Shown here one piece after another: positions 27,148-34,772 of a stretch of 64,000 bases of DNA. The notes below the pieces were generated by a model. It saw nothing but the letters and a program-made list of their open reading frames with translations, searched no databases and was not told the origin of the DNA. The stretch is from NCBI GenBank assembly GCA_965370415.1, contig CBDUTJ010000002.1, positions 56,166 to 120,165 of the forward strand. The letters run 5' to 3'. The stretch is from JACNIV01 sp965370415. GTDB lineage: Bacteria > Cloacimonadota > Cloacimonadia > Cloacimonadales > TCS61. Position 1 is the first letter of the stretch; each line of letters opens with the position of its first letter. The translations under genes were made by a program, and so were the position numbers.

Positions 27148-27501
27148 ATGGAAGAAAAAATAGAAAAAAAAGAACAAGTTGAATCTAAACCAAGCCAGAA
27201 AACTGTTTCTCCAGATATCAAGAAACGTCCTTACAAACAATCTTCATCCAGACCGTCTAAACCAAGTTATGCAAGGAAAAATTTCTTTTATAAAAAGAAG
27301 GTTTGTTATTTCTGCAAGAACAAAGATGCTGTAATCGATTATAAAGATGTGTCTTTGATGAAAAGGTTCATTTCAGAAAGTGGCAAGATATCTCCCCGTA
27401 GATTCACAGGAACTTGTGCTAAACACCAGAGAAAATTAGCAACAGAGATAAAAAAAGCACGTCAGATGGCTCTTATTCATTTTACAGATAAACATAAATA
27501 A
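27148..27501 (+). CDS. rpsR: Ribosomal protein bS18 with zinc motif and basic N-terminal extension
   Basis: 117 residues against a usual 70-90. The core from about residue 45 is bS18 (KKVCYFCKNKDAVIDYKDV, FISESGKISPRRFTGTCAKHQR). It keeps the C-x2-C and C-x2-H pattern of zinc-binding (C+) bS18. The first 45 residues are Lys/Ser/Pro-rich and look disordered. Confidence 0.95.
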   Translation: MEEKIEKKEQVESKPSQKTVSPDIKKRPYKQSSSRPSKPSYARKNFFYKKKVCYFCKNKDAVIDYKDVSLMKRFISESGKISPRRFTGTCAKHQRKLATEIKKARQMALIHFTDKHK

Positions 27502-27505
27502 TATA

Positions 27506-28375
27506 GTGTTCCTTACAGCAATTCTGGCGGCAATAATTGCTACCATATCTCCTTTTTGGGGATTGATCTTTATATTAGCATCTGGTGGAAAATACCAGGA
27601 AAGAAGATATATTTTCTTCGCTGTTTTTTCCGGTATTGTTGTAATTCTCAGTATAATTTCCATCATTGATATCATCACGCTATCTGATCTTATTGTGGGC
27701 GTTGCTGTAACTTCTTTTTTGTTTTTCTGGAGTTTGTTCAAATCATTTAATTACATTCGAAGCATGATAATAGCCTTTTTCTTTAGCATTGCCTATTCAG
27801 TTGTACGGCAATTGATCTTCGGAAAAGCTTTTATTGAGAATGTGAATAAGGCAATCGAACAATATAAGGAATTTATTACTTCCGCTTTCCAGAATTCTGT
27901 GGAGCAAATGAATTTAGCCTTGGAGATCACGGAAAACTTTAAAGAAATTTTTACAACATTTTATGCAGGTATCTGGGTTTTAACGGTTGTTCTGGCACTA
28001 TATTTCGGTTCGCTACTTTTCTCCAGGAAAAACACTATGAAATGGAAACATAGAACAATTAGAATGCCATTTTATTTGATCTATTTTCTGATAGTCGGTT
28101 TGGTATTATTTCTTATGCCCGGAACAAAAAACATAGGTATAAATAGTTTATTGATGATATCACCATTATTCCTCATCCAGGGAATATCCATCCTGGACTA
28201 TTATTGGGGAAATTTCTTTAAAAAATCAAAATTTTTACTTTTTTTATTGATTCTTTCTATGGTGATAAATTATTTTATTTTAACTCTGGTAGCCCTTATG
28301 GGTTTACTGGATATTTGGTTTAATTTTAGAAAAATTAACATAATGGAGGAGATGAATGAAAGTAATCTTAGCTAA
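27506..28375 (+). CDS. DUF2232/YybS-like integral membrane protein
   Basis: About eight hydrophobic helices spread over 289 residues (AILAAIIATISPFWGLIFILA, IFFAVFSGIVVILSIISII, MPFYLIYFLIVGLVLFLM and others). Position between rpsR and rplI matches the yybS (DUF2232) genes of Firmicutes, and the general pattern fits; family membership is inferred from both. The start is GTG 27506, four bases after the rpsR stop without its own ribosome site, so translation is probably coupled. The last 20 bp overlap rplI. Function unknown. Confidence 0.75.
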   Translation: MFLTAILAAIIATISPFWGLIFILASGGKYQERRYIFFAVFSGIVVILSIISIIDIITLSDLIVGVAVTSFLFFWSLFKSFNYIRSMIIAFFFSIAYSVVRQLIFGKAFIENVNKAIEQYKEFITSAFQNSVEQMNLALEITENFKEIFTTFYAGIWVLTVVLALYFGSLLFSRKNTMKWKHRTIRMPFYLIYFLIVGLVLFLMPGTKNIGINSLLMISPLFLIQGISILDYYWGNFFKKSKFLLFLLILSMVINYFILTLVALMGLLDIWFNFRKINIMEEMNESNLS

Positions 28376-28814
28376 AGATATAAAGAAATTAGGTGAAGCA
28401 GGGAGTATTGTTAAAGTTGCCAATGGCTATGCTCGAAATTACCTGTTCCCGCAAAATATGGCCATTTCTGCTACTTCTAAAAATATCAATAAAATCGAAG
28501 ATATCAAGAAGAAAGCAGAGGAAGAAAAACTGGCAATGCATAGTGAATATCTTGCTTTGGCTAACAAAATAACAAAAGTAAAACAGCTCACATTTTGCCG
28601 TAAAGCAGATGAAAACGACCATCTTTTCGGTTCTGTCTCCGAAAATGATATCATCAAAGCCCTGGCAGAAAAAGAAATTATTGTCCATAGAACTAACGTA
28701 ATTATGGATAAGCATTTAAAAGAATTGGGAACGTTCGATGTTGAGATCGAATTTACTAGCGAGATCAAAGCGAATCTTAAGGTTAATGTGGAAAAGGAAA
28801 CTAATTTAGAATAA
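28356..28814 (+). CDS. rplI: Ribosomal protein bL9
   Basis: 152 residues: the N-terminal rRNA-binding domain (MKVILAKDIKKLGEAGSIVKVANGYARNYLFP motif region), the long connecting helix, and the C-terminal domain (FGSVSENDIIKAL, IKELGTFDVEIEF type). It starts inside the preceding membrane-protein gene, with ggaggag as ribosome site. Confidence 0.97.
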   Translation: MKVILAKDIKKLGEAGSIVKVANGYARNYLFPQNMAISATSKNINKIEDIKKKAEEEKLAMHSEYLALANKITKVKQLTFCRKADENDHLFGSVSENDIIKALAEKEIIVHRTNVIMDKHLKELGTFDVEIEFTSEIKANLKVNVEKETNLE

Positions 28815-28826
28815 AGGGAGGTACTC

Positions 28827-29375
28827 TTGAAAAAAATAATTAATATCCTCGGTTGGATAGTTCTCTTGTTGGCTTTTGCCGCTTTGGGACTTAATGCAGA
28901 CAATAAGCTATTTGGTTTTTTCTTATATCTTGTTATCTTTGCAATTATTTTCGGTCTTGTATATTGGTATATCAAGAAACATCATCGTAGAACGGAAATT
29001 GACCCCCAGAAGATGATTTTACTACATAAGATATTGGGGCTCATATTACTGCTGGTTGCAGTTTTTAGTCCGGCTATTGCCTTAGGTAAGATCCATCTTC
29101 CCTTCCTGCCGAATCTGTTAATTTTCATTGCTACTGCTGTGCTGATTGCCGCTGGAGTATTTGCAATTACTATGATCAATAGCGAGAAAACAAAGAAAAT
29201 TCTTGGTTACATTATTCTGGTTATTCTTTCTGCTGTTCCTGCACTTTTTGCCACCACTTACCTGGATCAGTATTTTCCAAATACGTATAATGCGTTGGGA
29301 ACAGCATATTGGACAGTTGTATCTGTGGCTATTTTTTCTTGGTGGGGATTTTCTCTCTATTTTAAAAAAGAATAG
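28827..29375 (+). CDS. Integral membrane protein of unknown function
   Basis: 182 residues starting at TTG 28827, chosen because agggagg lies seven bases upstream. At least five transmembrane helices (IINILGWIVLLLAFAALGL, LVIFAIIFGLVYWYI, ILGLILLLVAVFSPAIAL, LLIFIATAVLIAAGVFAI, YIILVILSAVPALFA). No catalytic or transport motif is visible and I do not recognise a family. Co-directional with rplI and 12 bp after it. Confidence 0.75.
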   Translation: MKKIINILGWIVLLLAFAALGLNADNKLFGFFLYLVIFAIIFGLVYWYIKKHHRRTEIDPQKMILLHKILGLILLLVAVFSPAIALGKIHLPFLPNLLIFIATAVLIAAGVFAITMINSEKTKKILGYIILVILSAVPALFATTYLDQYFPNTYNALGTAYWTVVSVAIFSWWGFSLYFKKE

Positions 29376-29408
29376 AATTATACCAGGTAAATAATAAGTT
29401 AATTTCCC

Positions 29409-29735
29409 ATGGATTTCATCCGAACCGGAAATGTTTTGCATAAACTTGTTCACACTATTGCTGGTGAAGAATATAAAGATTTTGTATCCATAGTTTTTGG
29501 CTGGAAAAGAATAGTCGGTGAATTGCTGGCAGAAAGAGCAACAATTCACAAAATTGAAAAAAACGTGCTTTTTGTTTCCGTGTCGAACAACGTTTGGATG
29601 CAGGAGCTTGTCCTGAGAAAATTCCAGCTTATGTCGGACATACAATCAGTTCTTGGTATAGAATTAAAAGATATTGTATTCTTTTTAAAAGATGGCAATA
29701 TTAAACGAAAAAAACGTAGGAAGAAAAATGATTAA
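29409..29735 (+). CDS. DUF721/DciA-like protein
   Basis: 108 residues with the DUF721 pattern: GWKRIVGELLAERATIHKIE, a strand VLFVSVSNNVWMQEL and LGIELKDIVFFLKD. A lysine/arginine-rich end (KRKKRRKKN) follows. DciA members of this family load the replicative helicase DnaB in bacteria lacking DnaC. Assignment to DciA function is inference; the short form without a long N-terminal domain may act differently. The stop lies inside the start of rpe (8-bp overlap). Confidence 0.75.
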   Translation: MDFIRTGNVLHKLVHTIAGEEYKDFVSIVFGWKRIVGELLAERATIHKIEKNVLFVSVSNNVWMQELVLRKFQLMSDIQSVLGIELKDIVFFLKDGNIKRKKRRKKND

Positions 29736-30384
29736 AATAGCTCCTTCCCTGCTTTCAGCAGATTTTACAAACCTGGAAAGCGAAATTTCTAAAGTTCAGG
29801 ATGCAGGTGCCGATATTCTGCATCTCGATATTATGGATGGACATTTTGTTCCCAATCTCACTTTTGGATTACCTATAATCAAACAAATTCAATCTGTGGC
29901 AAAAATCCCCGTAGATGTTCACTTGATGGTAACTAATCCTCAGAACTACCTTGAGATTCTGGGTGATTGGAAGATCGATTATGTTTCTTTTCACCAGGAA
30001 ACTGTTTTTCATCTTCACCGACAGGTTCATGTACTTAAAGAAAAGAACGTAAAAGCAGGCATCGCATTGAATCCTGCTACCCCTGTAGAAACTATTTACG
30101 ATCTGATCCCGGATCTGGATTTTGTGCTGATAATGAGCGTAAATCCTGGATTCGGAGGGCAGAAATTCCTGACATCTGCATATGAAAAGATAAGAAAACT
30201 GCGCAAGATAGCCGATGAAAAAAATCCCGCCCTGCTTATTGAAGTAGACGGTGGAATAAATAATATTATAGCCCCTAAACTTATAGAAGCTGGCGCTGAT
30301 ATTTTAGTTGCGGGATCTTACATTTTCGGACAAACTGATTATCAAAAACAGATTAAGAGCTTAAAAACAGTGAATGAGAAATAA
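29728..30384 (+). CDS. rpe: Ribulose-phosphate 3-epimerase
   Basis: TIM-barrel epimerase of the pentose phosphate pathway. Signatures: IAPSLLSADF, HLDIMDGHFVPNLTFG, VDVHLMVTNP, MSVNPGFGGQKF and EVDGGIN. ATG 29728 (gga-rich site upstream) gives the canonical MIKIAPSLLSADF start and a 218-residue protein; an earlier in-frame start at 29692 is buried in the previous gene. Its TAA overlaps the ffh ATG. Confidence 0.96.
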   Translation: MIKIAPSLLSADFTNLESEISKVQDAGADILHLDIMDGHFVPNLTFGLPIIKQIQSVAKIPVDVHLMVTNPQNYLEILGDWKIDYVSFHQETVFHLHRQVHVLKEKNVKAGIALNPATPVETIYDLIPDLDFVLIMSVNPGFGGQKFLTSAYEKIRKLRKIADEKNPALLIEVDGGINNIIAPKLIEAGADILVAGSYIFGQTDYQKQIKSLKTVNEK

Positions 30385-31706
30385 TGTTTAATAATCTTAC
30401 CGAACGATTCGACGCGATCTTCAAAAAACTCAAAGGAAAGGGAAAACTCACAGAGCAGAACATTAAGGATTCTATGCGTGAAGTTCGCCGTGCACTGCTG
30501 GAGGCTGACGTAAATTTCAAGATCGTAAAGAATTTCATTGATGAGGTCAGTAAAAAAGCAGTAGGAACAGAAGTTATGAAAAGCATTACTCCCGGTCATC
30601 AGGTTGTAAAAATCGTCCATAACCAATTAACAGCATTAATGGGAACTGACAACTTCAAAGTAAAACTGCCTGATAACCGTATGAACAAGATAATGCTGGT
30701 GGGTTTGCAAGGTTCCGGTAAAACAACTACTTGTGCAAAACTTGCAAGTAATTTCCGCAAAAAGAGTTTGAATATAACACTGGTTGCCTGCGACATTTAT
30801 CGTCCGGCAGCCATTCATCAGCTTAATGTGTTGGGAAAGCAATTAGATATCCCCGTGATTTCAGATGAAAAACAGAAAAATGTTTTGAAAATTGCCAGGA
30901 TGGCAGTAAAAGATACAGAAAATTCTGAAACGAATCTACTGGTTTTTGATACGGCTGGACGATTGCACATCGACGAAAAAATGATGAAAGAACTCAGAGA
31001 TCTGAAAAAATTTCTGAATCCCGATTATATCTTTTTCGTTGCTGATGCAATGACCGGACAGGACGCCGTTAATGTAGCAAAAGAATTTAATGACCAACTT
31101 GAGTTTGATGGAGTAATTCTAACCAAAATGGATAGTGATGCTCGTGGTGGAGCAGCTCTTTCTATTAAAGCAGTTACAGATAAACCCATTATCTACGTGG
31201 GAACTGGTGAGAAAATTTCCGATCTTGAAGAATTCTATCCCGATCGTATGGCAAACAGAATATTGGGAATGGGCGATGTTCTAAGCCTGATAGAAAAAGC
31301 CGAAGCTGCTATCGATTCCGAAGAAGCTGAAAAGCTGATGAAGAAACTGAAAAAGAACCAGTTCACCTTTAGTGATTTCCTTTCCCAGCTTCAACAACTG
31401 CAAAAAATGGGACCCTTAGATCAGATCGTAGGAATGTTGCCGAGCATAAATACATCTGCGTTGAAAGGTATGCAGGTAGATGAAAAAGATTTGAAACACA
31501 TAGAAGCTATCATCTATTCAATGACGCCACAGGAAAGAGAACAGCCCTCTGTAATAAATGGCAGCCGGCGACATCGCATAGCTCAGGGAAGCGGTACTTC
31601 CATACAACAGGTAAACAGATTACTCAAACAGTTTGAGCAAATGAAAAAAATGATGAAAAAATTTAATGACCCCAAATCTATGAAAGAAGGGTTGTTAACT
31701 TTTTAA
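30384..31706 (+). CDS. ffh: Signal recognition particle protein Ffh
   Basis: SRP54-type GTPase of 440 residues. N domain, then G domain with GLQGSGKTTTCAKLA (P-loop), DTAGRLHIDE and TKMDSDARGG. The methionine-rich M domain has RRHRIAQGSGTSIQQVNRLL. Delivers nascent membrane proteins to FtsY. It starts within the rpe stop codon (TAATG). Placement just before rpsP-khpA-rimM-trmD-rplS matches the Firmicutes order. Confidence 0.97.
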   Translation: MFNNLTERFDAIFKKLKGKGKLTEQNIKDSMREVRRALLEADVNFKIVKNFIDEVSKKAVGTEVMKSITPGHQVVKIVHNQLTALMGTDNFKVKLPDNRMNKIMLVGLQGSGKTTTCAKLASNFRKKSLNITLVACDIYRPAAIHQLNVLGKQLDIPVISDEKQKNVLKIARMAVKDTENSETNLLVFDTAGRLHIDEKMMKELRDLKKFLNPDYIFFVADAMTGQDAVNVAKEFNDQLEFDGVILTKMDSDARGGAALSIKAVTDKPIIYVGTGEKISDLEEFYPDRMANRILGMGDVLSLIEKAEAAIDSEEAEKLMKKLKKNQFTFSDFLSQLQQLQKMGPLDQIVGMLPSINTSALKGMQVDEKDLKHIEAIIYSMTPQEREQPSVINGSRRHRIAQGSGTSIQQVNRLLKQFEQMKKMMKKFNDPKSMKEGLLTF

Positions 31707-31855
31707 AGAAAGAGGATTAGATTTTAATATAACTTTTTGATTCTAAATGAGTTATTTGACTGAGCATCTTTCTAAAAAATGCTTGACGACAAAAGTGCAA
31801 AAAAAAATTAATCCTTATTCTATGTAAGTATAATGGTAAATATAAAGGAGAAAAA

Positions 31856-32422
31856 ATGGTTAAGCTCAGGCTTAGAAGAATGGGTGCAATAGATAAACCA
31901 TTCTATAGAATTGTTGCTGTAGATTCACGCAAGAAAAGAGACGGTGCATACCTTGAATCTGTAGGATATTATGATCCTAAAACTGATCCTCTTACACTAA
32001 AAGTAAATATTGAAAGATCTTTATATTGGCTTGGTGTTGGTGCTCAACCCTCAGATACAGTAAAATCATTACTGAGAAAAGCTGGAGTAATGGAAAAATG
32101 GCATAAACTCAAATTCGAGGAAAAAACCGAAGAACCAAAAGAAAAAAAGAAAAAAACTACTAAGAAAGTAACTAAACCAGCAGCAAAAAAAACTACAAAA
32201 CCAGCTGCAAAAAAAACTACAAAAACAGCTGCAAAAACAGCTAAAAAACCAGCTGTTAAAGTTGATCCGAATTTGACCAGATCTAAAACCGTAAATACTG
32301 AAAAAAAAACAGTTAAAAAAGAAACTGCTAAAAAAAATGAAAAACTTAAGAAAACCGTCGAGAAGAAAGTAGAGAAAAAAAAGGTAATCGAAAAGAAGGA
32401 AGTTAAACCTGATAAAGCCTAA
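31856..32422 (+). CDS. rpsP: Ribosomal protein bS16 with a 100-residue lysine/alanine tail
   Basis: Residues 1-80 are standard bS16 (MVKLRLRRMGAIDKPFYRIV, DSRKKRDGAYLESVGYYDPK, KSLLRKAGVMEKW). The remaining 100-odd residues are histone-H1-like: runs of KKTTKPAAKK followed by Lys/Glu-rich sequence, more than doubling the usual 80-90 residues. Ribosome site aaggag. A TATAAT-like box at 31829-31834 and an agcat/atgct inverted repeat at 31763-31783 lie in the 149-bp spacer after ffh, so rpsP may have its own promoter. Confidence 0.95.
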   Translation: MVKLRLRRMGAIDKPFYRIVAVDSRKKRDGAYLESVGYYDPKTDPLTLKVNIERSLYWLGVGAQPSDTVKSLLRKAGVMEKWHKLKFEEKTEEPKEKKKKTTKKVTKPAAKKTTKPAAKKTTKTAAKTAKKPAVKVDPNLTRSKTVNTEKKTVKKETAKKNEKLKKTVEKKVEKKKVIEKKEVKPDKA

Positions 32423-32438
32423 GAAGTAGGAGTTGAAA

Positions 32439-32669
32439 ATGAAAGAACTCATTGAATTTATTGTTAAAGCTCTAGTTGATGATCCTTCCTCAATTAATAT
32501 TACTGAGGTGGTTGGAGACAAGATTACCATTTATGAATTAAGAGCTGCTAAAAATGATATTGGAAAAGTTATTGGGAAGCGCGGTAGAACTGCCGGTGCT
32601 ATCAGAACTATTCTTAATGCTGTTTCAGCCAGGCAGGGGAAAAGAGCGGTTTTAGAGATAATCGAATAG
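32439..32669 (+). CDS. khpA: KH-domain RNA-binding protein KhpA
   Basis: About 76-residue single KH domain with the GxxG loop (GKVIGKRGRTAGAIRTIL), the YlqC/KhpA family found between rpsP and rimM in many bacteria. Binds RNA, often as a heterodimer with KhpB. ATG 32439 has the ribosome site aggag at good spacing; the in-frame TTG at 32433 is inside that site. The stop abuts the rimM ATG. Confidence 0.93.
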   Translation: MKELIEFIVKALVDDPSSINITEVVGDKITIYELRAAKNDIGKVIGKRGRTAGAIRTILNAVSARQGKRAVLEIIE

Positions 32670-33164
32670 ATGGAGATCTCTGATCTTATTACGATAGGAA
32701 AGCTGGGTAAAACCGTCGATAGCGATGGATATATCCCTTTCAAACCGAATAAGATCTTTCAATCATCTTTCCTGCAAAATGTTTTTTTGCTCTTTACAGA
32801 TCATAGTGTGAGACTTGTGAAAATAGAAGATAATCTTAACGATAAAATGCTGAAGATCGATGACCTGGAAATTACTCGCGATGCAGCAAAAGATGGTAAA
32901 GTGTTGATTATGTTACCCCAGGAAGATATTACAATGCTTTTGGATGAGCATAATATTCTGAATTATGCTGGTATGAAAGTTTATTTTGCAGATGATATCA
33001 TCGGGAAGGTGAAGGAAACCTTCTTTAATAATGCACAAGATATTCTTATTGTGGAATTAATAAACGGTAATGAGATCATGATACCGGTGGTGGATTATTA
33101 TATGGAACAGATCGAAGGCAACACAATATACACAAAAAATATCGAAGGATTAATAAATTTATGA
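32670..33164 (+). CDS. rimM: Ribosome maturation factor RimM
   Basis: 164 residues: N-terminal RimM beta-barrel (ITIGKLGKTVDSDGYI, LEITRDAAKDGKVLIML) and C-terminal PRC-barrel (GMKVYFADDIIGKVKE, IMIPVVDYYMEQI). Assists 30S maturation near bS19. Sits between khpA and trmD with no gaps; the TGA overlaps the trmD ATG. Confidence 0.93.
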   Translation: MEISDLITIGKLGKTVDSDGYIPFKPNKIFQSSFLQNVFLLFTDHSVRLVKIEDNLNDKMLKIDDLEITRDAAKDGKVLIMLPQEDITMLLDEHNILNYAGMKVYFADDIIGKVKETFFNNAQDILIVELINGNEIMIPVVDYYMEQIEGNTIYTKNIEGLINL

Positions 33165-33841
33165 ATATCGAAGTTCTTACGCTTTTTCCAAAAATGTTTG
33201 AAAACTTCCTTCAGGAAAGTATGCTCGGGATAGCTACCAGAGAAAAAGCGTTATCGGTGAATCTAACAGACATTCGTGATTTCGCCCATGATAAACACCG
33301 CACAGTGGATGATACTCCTTACGGTGGTGGTGCCGGCATGGTAATGAAACCGGAACCTCTTTATGAAGCAATCTCAAGTGTAAAAAAAGAACGGGATATT
33401 CCTATAATTTATTTTACTCCGCAGGGTAAACTTCTTACCCAGAAGATCGTGACTAAATATAGTAAAATGGAAAACCTGATTTTGCTTTGCGGACACTACA
33501 AAGAGATCGATCAGAGAATTCGAGACAAGTTTGTTACCGAGGAACTTTCGATAGGTGACTATGTTCTTTCCGGTGGTGAAATACCTGCCATGGTAATGAT
33601 CGATGCTATTGCCCGGCTTCAGGAAGGAGTGTTGGGAGATATTGATTCTGCAATGACCGATTCACATCAGAAGGGTATTCTTGGATGTCCTCATTATACC
33701 AGACCACCCGAATTCAAAGGTATGAAAGTACCCGAAGTTCTTCTTTCCGGAAATCATAAAAAAATAGATGAATGGCGTCAGCAAAAAGCTTTGGAAATCA
33801 CCATGAAAAACCGTCCGGATCTATTGAAAGATGATAAATGA
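33161..33841 (+). CDS. trmD: tRNA (guanine-37-N1)-methyltransferase
   Basis: SPOUT-fold methyltransferase of 226 residues. Signatures: MNIEVLTLFPKMFENFLQES type start, DDTPYGGGAGMVMKPEP, LLCGHYKEIDQRI, and LSIGDYVLSGGEIPAMVMIDA (knotted SAM site). Makes m1G37 to prevent frameshifting. Overlaps the genes on both sides by a few bases. Confidence 0.97.
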   Translation: MNIEVLTLFPKMFENFLQESMLGIATREKALSVNLTDIRDFAHDKHRTVDDTPYGGGAGMVMKPEPLYEAISSVKKERDIPIIYFTPQGKLLTQKIVTKYSKMENLILLCGHYKEIDQRIRDKFVTEELSIGDYVLSGGEIPAMVMIDAIARLQEGVLGDIDSAMTDSHQKGILGCPHYTRPPEFKGMKVPEVLLSGNHKKIDEWRQQKALEITMKNRPDLLKDDK

Positions 33842-34379
33842 CCTTTATGCAGGATTGGTGCATCATCCGGTTTATAACAAATTCGGAGAAGTAGTAACAA
33901 CTTCTATCACCAATCTTGATATCCACGATATATCGAGAAGCTGTTATACTTTTGGCGTTAAGAAATTTTTCGTAATCACTCCCCTACCTACCCAGAAAGA
34001 ATTATTGGAAAAAATCCTGAAATTCTGGCAAAGTGAGATTGCAAGCTGTTATAATCAAGATAGAGTAAATGCTTTATCAATAATTGAATATGCAAAAGAC
34101 ATTGAGTCTGCAAAGGAAATGATAAATTCACAGGGAGGAAACTGTCTTACCATTACAACAACTGCTACGGAATTAAAAAACCAATTGAGCTATGATGAAT
34201 TTGTAAGATTGGAAAAACCTGTTTTCCTGTTATTTGGAACGGGGAACGGGTTAACGAGAGATGTTCATGAAAAAGCTGATTTCGTTCTGAAGCCTATCCA
34301 TGGGAATAGAAATTATAATCATCTCTCAGTACGAAGCGCTGTAGCTATTGTTTTAGACAGGATCACTTCCGAAAAATAA
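33831..34379 (+). CDS. SPOUT-type RNA methyltransferase (TrmD-associated family)
   Basis: 182 residues resembling the SAM-dependent RNA methyltransferase family found directly downstream of trmD in deep-branching bacteria. Features: LYAGLVHHPVYNKFGEVVTTSITNLD at the start, DISRSCYTFGVKKFFVITPL, and the knot region PVFLLFGTGNGLTRDV followed by IHGNRNYNHLSVRSAVAIVLDR. The RNA target is not established. The start overlaps trmD by 11 bp and ends 10 bp before rplS. Confidence 0.88.
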   Translation: MINDLYAGLVHHPVYNKFGEVVTTSITNLDIHDISRSCYTFGVKKFFVITPLPTQKELLEKILKFWQSEIASCYNQDRVNALSIIEYAKDIESAKEMINSQGGNCLTITTTATELKNQLSYDEFVRLEKPVFLLFGTGNGLTRDVHEKADFVLKPIHGNRNYNHLSVRSAVAIVLDRITSEK

Positions 34380-34389
34380 AGGAGGTTCT

Positions 34390-34737
34390 ATGGACATAGT
34401 TCATGAAATCGGAAAAGAACAACTGAGGACTGATCTTCCTGAGTTCAGAGTTGGTGACACCATTAAGGTTCATTATAAGATCAAAGAAGGTTCAAAAGAA
34501 AGAATTCAGCTATTCCAGGGAATCGTTATCCAGAAACGTGGAGCACAGATTTCCAAAACCTTTACCGTTCGCAAAGTAAGTAACGGTGTGGGTGTTGAAC
34601 GAATTTTCCCGCTTCATTCTCCTAATATCCAGAAGATTGAAGTAGTAAGATTTGGACGTGTACGCAGAGCCAAGCTCTTCTATCTTAGAAAAGCAAAAGG
34701 TAAAGCGGCACGTGTAAAAGAAAAAAGAAGATACTAA
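34390..34737 (+). CDS. rplS: Ribosomal protein bL19
   Basis: 115 residues, normal length (DTIKVHYKIKEGSKERIQLFQG, VIQKRGAQISKTFTVRKVSNGVGVER motif region, RVRRAKLFYLR). An aaaggaggt site precedes the ATG. Last gene of the run; a strong terminator follows five bases after the stop. Confidence 0.97.
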   Translation: MDIVHEIGKEQLRTDLPEFRVGDTIKVHYKIKEGSKERIQLFQGIVIQKRGAQISKTFTVRKVSNGVGVERIFPLHSPNIQKIEVVRFGRVRRAKLFYLRKAKGKAARVKEKRRY

Positions 34738-34741
34738 AAAT

Positions 34742-34772
34742 AAAAAAGGAGCTCGATCGAGCTCCTTTTTTT
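34742..34772. terminator. Bidirectional rho-independent terminator
   Basis: A perfect palindrome (aaaaaagga gctcgatcga gctcctttttt) with an A-run on the left and a T-run on the right. It lies between rplS (plus) and the histidine kinase (minus) and can end transcription from both sides. The kinase stop codon sits at its right edge. Confidence 0.93.

Noticed and set aside
31707..31855. SRP RNA (ffs) next to ffh
   Set aside because: The 149-bp spacer is A/T-rich with only a short agcat/atgct inverted repeat and no GGAA/GCA tetraloop helix typical of SRP RNA.
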